A DNA stretch of 64,000 nucleotides, taken from Clavaria fumosa (taxonomy: Eukaryota > Basidiomycota > Agaricomycetes > Agaricales > Clavariaceae). How positions within the stretch are numbered: the first letter of the stretch is position 1; the number at the start of each line of letters is the position of its first letter. This document shows, piece after piece, positions 55,301 to 64,000 of the stretch. The position numbers and the translations under genes are program-made. The DNA lies in assembly GCA_951802425.1 (NCBI GenBank), contig OX637802.1, positions 1 to 64,000 of the forward strand. The letters are read 5' to 3'. The notes under the pieces are model-generated. The model had not been told where the DNA came from and did no database searches. It saw only the letters and a program-made list of their open reading frames with translations.

Positions 55301-56147
55301 GTAATGATACACTAGGAAGAGGCCAAAATGAAAACCAGGGGATCTTTTGAAGTAGCAAGTGGGGTGAGACATGATCCATACAAAAGTTGTATTGTTTTAC
55401 CTATAGAACATGTCTACAAAGTTCCTATAACACATTTTGCAGTTTTTTATTATGTGGCCAAACTTGCATTGGCCATTTGTTTTACAGCTAGGGTCTTGGC
55501 AAAGTGGCCTATTGGCCAGAATCTATAAGCGGTTCAAAAATCCTGAAAATATTCCTGGGGTTAGGGCACCTATTTGACACTAGGTTCCAGGTGTTTTGAG
55601 TGTGGTATACCTTATGCTTCCAAAGATCCCAGGTTCTGAAACTACAGTGGCCAGCTGTGGCCAGATGTTAGAGAAGGGTCAGCAGAAAGTGGAGCATTGG
55701 CCACTTGGTAGTGAATGGTATGGGGGGTTAGAGGGGGTATAGGGAAAGGGTGTGGGTGCTTTACATAAGTGTTTTAGTGTTCAGGTCCAAAGATCCCGGA
55801 AAAATGAGTTTTTTGGGCATTTTCAGGGGATCTTTGAAAGTAGAAGCTTAGGGGATCAGGTAAGTGGCCATAAACCATTGATATACTATAGAGAATGTCT
55901 CCTCAAAGTTTCATAGGCCTCCCATGCCTACGTATTGTACAATATGCTATTCTTTGTAATGATACACTAGGAAGAGGCCAAAATGAAAACCAGGGGATCT
56001 TTTGAAGTAGCAAGTGGGGTGAGACATGATCCATACAAAAGTTGTATTGTTTTACCTATAGAACATGTCTACAAAGTTCCTATAACACATTTTGCAGTTT
56101 TTTATTATGTGGCCAAACTTGCATTGGCCATTTGTTTTACAGCTAGG
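52400..56147. repeat. 655-bp satellite array 2, 5.7 copies
   Basis: Units start at 52400, 53055, 53710, 54365, 55020 and 55675; the last is cut at unit position 473, the same base as array 1. The units are almost identical to each other and share array-specific variants (GTGTTCAGG, CCGGAAAAAT, GTGGCCAGATG). Confidence 0.95.
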
Positions 56148-57852
56148 TGGCTAACATTATTATGCCTTCCTGTCTCCACTACCCATGGTGGGCCTTCTTC
56201 TTCCATTCTATCTAGCATCCATTCAAGCTCTCCTCTATCTGAGGTGCTCCCTGCTGCCCCTCTGGCACTATTAGATAGTCACCCATATACCAGCATACCA
56301 TTGCCCTTATATTATTGTCTGCTCTCCTGTCTCTGCCCAAGTGACTTGATTCAGCAAATGTGTCTCCCCCATATGTTGATAGCTGTGGGCCACACACTAT
56401 GAAACACATGCATTCAAGCTTTGACACTGACTCAACTCACAACTGAACTGACTTTATAACATGTGGGCATCCATGACACCTACTTTGACATACACCTCCA
56501 GTCAACTTTGTGCATCATGTGAGCATGGGAGTCCTGGATACCCACATTGAGATACACATCCAGCCAACTTACTTTGTACATTGTGAGAGGTGTGGGTGTC
56601 CTGGCCATTTACACAGCATGGCTCACCTGTAACATGTCCAAGCCTGCATCACATTGGATCTTGGTAGGTATGTAGGACCTAGGTTTTGGCATGCTGGGAG
56701 TGAGCAGCACAGGTGGCATAAGTAGGATGGAGGGTGGACAGTCTGAGTGGGGTGAATGGGTGGCACAAGCAAGGTGAGTAAAGCAGGAAGCAAGCCAAGT
56801 GGTGTAGCACCAATGAGGTGAGTGGGCAGGCAGCACAAGCAGGGTGGATGGTGCAATTGGGGTGAGCAGCATGGGTGACACCAGTGGGACAAGTTTGGTG
56901 GACAAGTGCATGTGCATATTATCAGTCAATGATATATCTGCTTGAGTAATGTATGTGTTTGCTGTGCTCATGCTTGTCATCCTGGCACTGCTCATGCTCA
57001 TCAGTCATTGCTTAATGACAAGCATGAGCACAGCAAACACATACATTACTCAAGCAGATATATCATTGACTGATAATATGCACATGCACTTGTCCACCAA
57101 ACTTGTCCCACTGGTGTCACCCATGCTGCTCACCCCAATTGCACCATCCACCCTGCTTGTGCTGCCTGCCCACTCACCTCATTGGTGCTACACCACTTGG
57201 CTTGCTTCCTGCTTTACTCACCTTGCTTGTGCCACCCATTCACCCCACTCAGACTGTCCACCCTCCATCCTACTTATGCCACCTGTGCTGCTCACTCCCA
57301 GCATGCCAAAACCTAGGTCCTACATACCTACCAAGATCCAATGTGATGCAGGCTTGGACATGTTACAGGTGAGCCATGCTGTGTAAATGGCCAGGACACC
57401 CACACCTCTCACAATGTACAAAGTAAGTTGGCTGGATGTGTATCTCAATGTGGGTATCCAGGACTCCCATGCTCACATGATGCACAAAGTTGACTGGAGG
57501 TGTATGTCAAAGTAGGTGTCATGGATGCCCACATGTTATAAAGTCAGTTCAGTTGTGAGTTGAGTCAGTGTCAAAGCTTGAATGCATGTGTTTCATAGTG
57601 TGTGGCCCACAGCTATCAACATATGGGGGAGACACATTTGCTGAATCAAGTCACTTGGGCAGAGACAGGAGAGCAGACAATAATATAAGGGCAATGGTAT
57701 GCTGGTATATGGGTGACTATCTAATAGTGCCAGAGGGGCAGCAGGGAGCACCTCAGATAGAGGAGAGCCTGAATGGATGCTAGATAGAATGGAAGAAGAA
57801 GGCCCACCATGGGTAGTGGAGACAGGAAGGCATAATAATGTCAGCCACCTAG
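56143..57852. repeat. Palindrome 3
   Basis: Left arm 56143-56980 and right arm 57015-57852 (838 bp each, x pairs with 113995-x), spacer 56981-57014. It is the same family as palindromes 1 and 2 but diverged. The fold-back point is different: it turns at a sequence that in palindrome 1 lies about 160 bp before the apex. The left end joins the 655-bp array at CTAGG; the right arm continues into family sequence (CTAGACAAGAAAGACTGATG). Confidence 0.94.
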
Positions 57853-58250
57853 ACAAGAAAGACTGATGAAATGTGGAAACAAAATTCCCTGTCCCTGTCC
57901 CCAGTCATCTCAGACCTTCAGAGTCTACAGTCATCAAGTCACTCAACTCAATGTAAGTCCCTGTCTATCATGCTCACCTTGCTTGTACTGCACTAGTCAC
58001 CCTGCTTGTGCCATCCCATGCCACTCTCAATGCTTGCACCATCCACCCCACCCTCCTTACTTGCACTGCCTACCCTGCTCAACCCACTTGTGCTATACAC
58101 CCTGCCCATCCCACTTGCACTGCCCACTGCTAACCATGACTGCCACTCACCTGCTCACCCTGCTTGCACTACTCATCTCACTCAACCTAATTGCACTGCC
58201 TGCCCCACTCACCTGCTTGCCCTGCTTCCACTGCTTTGTTGACTGACAAT
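57853..58250. repeat. Palindrome flank repeat, copy 2
   Basis: It resembles 12360-12769 beyond palindrome 1, with the same CACTTGCACTGCC-type words. No gene. Confidence 0.7.
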
Positions 58251-58736
58251 ATGTGCATGCCATTGGCTGACTACTTGCACTTATCATTGGTCAACAATAT
58301 GGGCATGTTGTTGATTGAGGATTGAGTTTCCTTGGTCAATGATATAAACTGAACTAACACTGCCAGTAGTTCTATGACATCAATGCACAGAAAAAAACAA
58401 GTACCTGTTTGCCCACCTTCCATCCTGATCCCAAGCTGCAAACCTTATGGGATTATTGAATGCAACAGTACACAAACACTGAGTTGAGAAGAGACAGAAT
58501 TATTATACAAGCAGGACATCACATATTATGAGATGAGCAAAGGAGAGGTGCACACACCACTTATCAACAATGCAGACCTGCATGCCCCAGGCATGCATGC
58601 AACTGAGCCATGCAGGGCCTATGCCAATGACAATATGTGCATCGAGATTGCCAAGTCACAAGCAGCAAACCAAGAGACCAGTGTAGATATGTCATGGCCC
58701 CATCAATGAGGGATACCTTCACTGCTGTCACCACTG
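58251..58736. other. No gene recognised
   Basis: The first part repeats GACTGACAATATG / GGTCAACAATATG-like words; the rest shows nothing I can identify. Confidence 0.4.
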
Positions 58737-59290
58737 TCAGATTGTTCCTTGACACCAACCAAACATGTTATCTATCCTCTTGACAGCTATGAATGTCTCC
58801 ACTCTTATAGCACCACCATCAGTTTGTTCCCCAGCATCAGAATTCTTATATTCATTGACCACTGTGTCATTACCCAGGGGCATTGCAATTCCTATCTGCA
58901 TCACATGTGAGAACATGGTGCCTAAGGCAGTTGCAAATGCCATCTTTCAAACTTCTTCAGGTTCCACATGCACTTGCTTGTACACATCTGACAGATATGT
59001 ACATGCTCTAGCCATGTCTTGTCTGATCTGGTCCTGGTCAGGCAACAGGGTGATATCCCATAAGGTGTTCGCATTCTGTTTCTGACAGTCTACAACTGTC
59101 CACAGAAGCAGATTCTGGCTCATTTTTGGGATACAAAGCATAGGATCTGCTTGCATGATGCTGCCCCTGGCTTCTAGCAACCATTGAGAGCCAACAAGTT
59201 GAATGGGCCCATTCAGATGGATGGAACCACCCCAGAAGGAGTGGGAGATTAATCAGGAAGTATCCCCAAGTTCTACCAACTACCAAAGTG
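58737..59290 (-). pseudogene. RT fragment, element G family
   Basis: The minus strand reads TVVDCQKQNANTLWDITLLPDQDQIRQDMARA, closely matching the G-family RT at 13275-13375, then VHVEPEEV and MAFATALGTMFSHVMQIG in the next frame. The sequence then leaves the family, so no catalytic motif is present. Confidence 0.8.
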
Positions 59291-59331
59291 ATGTGTTACA
59301 TTGCTATCTTGTGATGATATGAGATAAAACC

Positions 59332-60207
59332 TTGCTATTGCCCAAGGCAATAGCTGAGATTAAGGGGATCAATATTGAGCCCCCTGAGCTCTATGACAGA
59401 CAAGATGATCTTGTTGTCTGGGAAGGGTGGCTCAATGGCCTCTTTAACTACTTCTACATTTATAGAGTAGTCCGACTGCAGTTGGAGAACCAATGTGTCA
59501 TGTTAGCAGGTTCACAACTGAGCAGAATAGCTGCTACTTGGTATACCCAAGAAGTAACAGGACTGTCCTGTGCTCCTCGAAGGTCCACCTTCGAGGAATT
59601 GATAACTGCTATGTTTAAGCAGTTCCTGACTGAGGTAATGGCCCAAAAGGCAGTGGATGCCTTCTACCAGGTAAAGTTCACAAAGGTGAAGGGTGCCTTG
59701 GGATTCTGGAATGAATTGGCCCAGGCAGCTGAGCAAATGCTCACCCCACCTGATGCTGGTACGATGAAGAGGCAGTTCCTTAATGGACTGCCTAACAAGA
59801 TGGTGGAGGCCATCTTCAAAACTCGTGCAATTAGCATCGAGGATATTATCGACGCTAGTCACCAAGTGGAAGCGACCCTCCACTACCTCCGGCAGCAGAG
59901 GGCAGTGCCTTCATCAGGGAACCCAGTGGGTACCAAAGGAAACCCACCCACAGGTAGAATACCTGTGGGGCAGCAGTTTGTGAGACTGTGGCCATATCAG
60001 CCACACACAGACCACAGGCCAGGGGAACCTTTTCCCCTGTGGATTGACTGTGTGCAGGATGAATGCACCCCAGCCAGAGGGAGTAAACCCCAGCTAGAAC
60101 TGCCCAAGGCAGGGCCACAAATTGGAGAGGAGTGGAAAGCTCCTTTAATATATTATACATGCAGGAAAGCAGGGCATTACATGAGTGCATGTCTGCAGTC
60201 ACAGTGA
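59332..60207 (+). pseudogene. Gag, probably element G family
   Basis: About 290 open codons but no convincing ATG at the 5' end. The capsid-like part has PPELYDRQDDLVVWEGWLNG near the start and FLNGLPNKMVEAIF near residue 155. The C-terminal knuckle reads YYTCRKAGHYMSAC, with Tyr where the first Cys should be (one G to A change), so zinc binding is impaired. It lies divergently from the RT fragment on its left, so the two are separate pieces. The link to family G is inferred from proximity. Confidence 0.65.
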
Positions 60208-60358
60208 AAGCCAGAGGCTTTTAGGGGAAATGTAAGGAACTATGCCTTACAGGAGGATCCAGGCAAGGCAGGGCCCAATAAACCACAGGAGATACCTGTG
60301 GTTGAAAGTGAGGAGCCAGAGGACGAAAACCTACTACTGAGGCACAAGGTATGAGCTA
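60208..60358 (+). other. Gag tail, no intact frame
   Basis: The gag frame remains open for about 45 codons after the stop at 60205-60207 (Glu-rich, VESEEPEDENLLL) and then decays. Confidence 0.45.
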
Positions 60359-60424
60359 TCAGAGATCCAAAACTGGAGATAGTGTTTCCAGTCCGGACCT
60401 GAAGGGAGCAGCACAGGTGTGACA

Positions 60425-61235
60425 GTGCTCCAGATAGTTGTGGGAGATCTTCATTCCCAGGAAGAAGATCTCACTCATCTTGAACTCACACTTGCTGAGT
60501 CTGAGACACAGCCCATTCTCCCTGAACTTCCTCAAGACCTGATCCATCCAATACTGGTGCATAGCCAAATCCTCTGCAAACACTATAACATCATCAACAT
60601 AGGCCCAGACATGCCCTCCTGCAATCTCTTCCCTCAACACATGGTTCATGAAGCACTGGAAGGTTGCAGGTGCATTCTGTAGCCCAAACCACATAACTGT
60701 TGGTTCAAAGAGTCCATGAGGTGTTAGGAAAGCACAGTGGTGTTGATGTTCTGGCCAGACCTGCATTGATGGGAAACCTCCCTTCGCATCAATCTTGGGA
60801 TAGATAGTTGCCCCCTTTAACACATCCACAGTGTCTCAGATGAGGGGGAGGGTGTACTTGTCTTTGATTTGATGCAAGTTCAGCTGGAGTAGTTGATAAT
60901 GGGCTGCAGCTTGTCCTTCTCGCATTTGAAGAAGAGGGGGCTCACATACAGGGACTTCCAAGGTCAGATTTGTCCAGAGGCCAGCTGCTCATCCACCCAG
61001 TGATTCACCACCATCTCTCCTTGCATTAGTGAGTATAGCTTAGAGGAGAGGTGCCCAGGGTCCAGTTTAAACTCAATTTTAATATCTAAGTCTGGGCGGG
61101 AGCAGGGAAGCTCATCCCCCTTTGCTTCACTAAAAACCAAAGGGTAGTGGCTGGGCCAATCAGGGATAGGGCCAGGGTTGGGAAAATGGGTGTCTGGAAT
61201 ACTTGCAGATGTGAGGGTACTTGTTTTCAGGGGTG
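60425..61235 (-). pseudogene. RT fragment of an element B relative, CpG-decayed
   Basis: It aligns with 19925-20720 of element B. YVDDVIVFAEDL and a motif A region SKIDAKGGF-like (PKIDAKGGF) remain. Differences from B are mostly Arg to His, Cys, Gln or Trp, the signature of CG to TG/CA change. It breaks at both ends: into unrelated sequence on the left and into LTR C on the right. Confidence 0.85.
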
Positions 61236-62075
61236 TGTCAGGACCCATTCATTTTTCCTTTGCCCAAGCCGACTTTACCGACACCTACAAACCTCCTGAT
61301 TGCCCTCTATAACTTTGTGAGCCCCTCTACACGCTTCCGGAACCCACTGTCCCCTTCTGGGAGCCCCTCTGACCTCTCCCGCATTCACACGACACTCACG
61401 ACCACCATACCATACTCGCAATGCCTCTCTCTGCCTCACCCCACATGTATACTTCGTCCGAACCCACCATATCAATGCACAACACACAGTTCTGCAATCT
61501 CTTCATCTGGCACATGACCTGCCATGTGACACCACCAGTGCTACCAGCATCACTGACATTACCATGACATCACTGGTGCTACTACCATTACCAGTGCCAC
61601 TCACATTACTTGTGTTACCAATGTTACCCATGTGACTTCCCACCTAAAGTCACCTGCACCACTAGCATCACCCACATGATCACTCGCATGACCTTGTGAC
61701 CTTAACAACCAAACGTGCCACTGACGGTCAGTCATATATACCTTCAAATTATGCTCCCCTACTTGCCCTCAGTAATCTATAACTGCGATACTTATGATCT
61801 GAAGATACCCCCATAGTTATAGTTACACATATGCTTATCTAGCTAGGTCATGACCCATGACTGGTCACATTTGTGACCTTACTTATGTCTTCCCTACCCC
61901 TTGCAACCTTAGTAGAGCACACGCATGGTCATTTCACAACTAGGTCTACCCTGTACTACTATAGTCTTGTTGCTTGGTGACCTCTGCACTTTTCCTTTTC
62001 TATTATACTTCCTGTACGTGCACATATAAAGTCTCACATGTACTTATGGTACTCTAGACTTGATTGAGTGGTGGG
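61236..62075 (+). repeat. LTR family C (right end uncertain)
   Basis: It starts TGTCAGGACCC directly after B-like sequence (TTTTCAGGGGTG). The first 245 bp match the reverse complement of 29636-29865 but keep CpGs. A TATA-like CACATATAAAG lies near 62020. The right edge is estimated because B-leader sequence begins again near 62085. Confidence 0.6.
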
Positions 62076-62084
62076 CAGTGTTGC

Positions 62085-62603
62085 TGGGCACTTGGTATCA
62101 CCCAGAGAGGGTCACAGTAGTCATCTTCCAGGTTGGGTCATGTGTATCTACACACAGTAAAAAATTCATGTGGTTCTGTTACACACCACAGGCAAGGAAA
62201 AGGAAAAGAGGATGATAGGGGCTGAGCTGTGACAATGTGTCACAGTTTGAAATTAAGGGTCCAGGCTAGCTGGGTTAGGACACAGGGCTTGGGCAGATGG
62301 GCAGATCTTAGTATTATATAAGACTGGGCTCACACAACTTAAGGGAGGTCATGATGACAATACTAAGATAAGGGGAAAAGAGTACAAAAAAGGAAAAGGT
62401 GAAGTACTTATAGCAAATGCCTCAGCACTTGCTGGTGTTCTCATGCTTGGATCCTTGGATCATGTGACATGCCAAGGTGCAGGTCAGGTGACTTTGGGAT
62501 TAAGTAATCTGACTCTCAGCCACAGGTCATGTGGCCTTCCAACAAGCCTCCCCAGTTTCTCCACAACTCCTCTTTGGGATGGCTTAGGTAAGCAATCCTA
62601 ACA
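62085..62603 (-). repeat. Leader and LTR of an element B relative
   Basis: 62085-62316 matches the B leader (22558-22791) and 62317-62603 the B LTR. The primer site ATCTTAGTATT (62305-62315) and its complement in the LTR (62359-62369) are both intact. Together with 60425-61235 it is one decayed B-type copy lacking gag and protease and interrupted by LTR C. Confidence 0.85.
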
Positions 62604-62887
62604 CCAGCAGCTAACCACAATGATGGCACACCAGCAGCCTCCAATACTATGTATGATATGCCATGGCACAATCCCTTCATCTGGCACATTATGCCACATG
62701 AATACATTAGTCTTATTCACATTACCAGTATTACCCATGGTCACAAGCATCACCATGTGACCCACCTCATGACATGACAACATCAACATTCATATATGCA
62801 GCTATCAGTCAGCTGCATATGTTCTTCTAATAACTACTTCACAGCTACTATATTTCAAATTTTGCTGGAAGACCCCAGGAACCCTAA
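62604..62887. other. No gene recognised
   Basis: This is AT-rich sequence with CAGCTGCATAT-type short inverted words near 62800-62820. Nothing coding. Confidence 0.4.
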
Positions 62888-63308
62888 ATTATTCATGCAC
62901 TATACTCAAGCTTTCAATGTGATCCCTTTTGATTAGGTGCCACCACAAGTACAAACTTGTGTGAGGATGTGAGAACTGGATTCTGACTATATGCTGGAAT
63001 TGTTGCTTTGTGGGTGATGGGAGGGGAGAGAGAGGGATGGAATATGATAGGTATGGGATGGCCCAGTATAGCATTCCATTTGTTTTGGAATCCTATGGTT
63101 GGTTTTGATAAATGGGAGAATTTTGACTGGTTTGGTCAGCAGCTCTGCCATGCATTGGGAAATAGGTTTGGGGAAAATGTAAACCATGGAAATTGAGGAT
63201 TAGAGGGGTAGATATAGGCACACAAAATTTCAAAAGACTAGCTTGAGTGGTTAGCTTGCAGTGAAAGAAAGCGCAGATGCTCCATCTGCACAAGGACTAT
63301 GCTATTAG
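62888..63308. repeat. Repeat E, copy 3 (uninterrupted)
   Basis: It matches 30716-31127 joined to 31979-31991. CACAAGGACTATGCTATTAG is continuous, confirming the empty site of the solo LTR. Confidence 0.9.
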
Positions 63309-64000
63309 TAGATCCAACCAGGCCCCAAGGTGATCCAACCATGCCCTGGGTCAATCCAACCTAACCACAGGGTGATCCAACCATGCCCTGGGTCAATCCA
63401 ACCATGCCTCAGGGTGATCCAACCAGGCCCTGGGTTAATCCAACCATGCCCCAAGTAGATCCAACCATGCTCTGAGTAGATCCAACCATGCCTCAGGGTG
63501 AACCAACCAGTCCCCAAGTAGATCCAACCAGGCCCTGGGTTAATCCAACCATGCCCCAAGTAGATCCAACCATGCCCCAAGTAGATCCAACCAGGCCCTG
63601 GGTTAATCCAACCATGCCCTAGGTCAATCCAACCATGCTCTGAGTAGATCCAACCATGCCTCAGGGTGAACCAACCAGGCCCCAAGTAGATCCAACCAGG
63701 CCCTGGGTTAATCCAACCATGCCCCAAGTAGATCCAACCATGCCTCAGGGTGATCCAACCATGCCCCAAGTAGATCCAACCATGCCCCAAGTAGATCCAA
63801 CCAGGCCCTGGGTTAATCCAACCATGCCCTGGGTCAATCCAACCATGCTCTGAGTGGATCCAACCATGCCTCAGGGTGATCCAACCATGCCCTGGGTCAA
63901 TCCAACCATGCTCTGAGTAGATCCAACCAGGCCCCAAGGTGATCCAACCATGCCCTGGGTCAATCCAACCATGCCCTGGGTTAATCCAACCATGCCCCAA
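63309..64000. repeat. 21-bp minisatellite, runs off the window
   Basis: About 33 copies of ATCCAACCATGCCCCAAGTAG-like units with variants (CCAGGCCCTGGGTTA, CATGCTCTGAGTAG) arranged in recurring higher-order blocks. Since 21 is a multiple of 3, both strands stay open for long stretches; no gene is inferred. Confidence 0.93.

Noticed and set aside
63305..64000. A 231-codon open frame of seven-residue repeats on the minus strand
   Set aside because: A 21-bp repeat without stops is open by arithmetic; the plus strand is also open, and there is no start context or flanking coding signal.

Overview
This window looks like the left end of a fungal chromosome, most likely from a mushroom-forming basidiomycete (Agaricomycete). 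It opens on about 2.4 kb of C-strand telomere sequence, and everything after it is satellite DNA, giant inverted repeats and LTR retrotransposons. The basidiomycete reading rests on the chromodomain Ty3/gypsy proteins, on the pol fragments with their extra downstream reading frames, and on decay dominated by CG to TG/CA changes, as expected where transposon CpGs are methylated. I found no conventional host gene, tRNA or rRNA. The species call is inference.

Layout. 1-2376: telomere of mixed TTAGG and TTAG units. 2373-10043: a 104-bp satellite, about 73.75 copies, carrying six A-tracts spaced exactly 10 bp apart. 10074-12459: palindrome 1 (1.18-kb arms, 32-bp spacer). 12770-17455: decayed Ty3/gypsy element G with an extra ORF after pol. 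17468-23081: Ty3/gypsy chromovirus B (minus strand), with two 290-bp LTRs, target duplication GATAA and a gag-pol frame broken only by TGA codons. 24004-24657: Ty1/copia relic. 25391-28971: truncated gypsy element H (minus). 29636-31991: LTR pieces, segmental repeats R1 and E, and an 846-bp solo LTR with target duplication CAAGG. 31992-38098: chromovirus A1, dead. 38261-40698: first 655-bp satellite array. 40697-41841: palindrome 2. 41842-45176: 5'-truncated chromovirus D with an antisense ORF that has a Zn2Cys6-type cysteine pattern. 45270-51897: chromovirus A2, with long open frames but a mutated reverse transcriptase active site. 52400-56147: second 655-bp array. 56143-57852: palindrome 3. 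58737-62603: relics of G, B and LTR family C. 62888-63308: third copy of E. 63309-64000: a 21-bp minisatellite running off the window.

How the parts relate. Families A and B share the layout LTR, short complementary primer site, gag with a CCHC knuckle, protease, reverse transcriptase, RNase H, integrase, chromodomain. In both, the sequence just inside the 5' LTR is complementary over 10-11 nt to LTR sequence lying about 35 nt downstream of a TATA box. This is the geometry of self-priming Tf1/sushi elements. Segmental copies (R1, E and the LTR-F tail) act as paralogous empty sites and fix several insertion boundaries to the base.

The most unusual structural theme is that all three palindromes begin at, or within about 30 bp of, the end of a satellite array. 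Both 655-bp arrays stop at the same base of their unit, and palindromes 1 and 3 fold back at different points of the same parent sequence. This suggests repeated fold-back repair next to subtelomeric arrays. That mechanism is inference.
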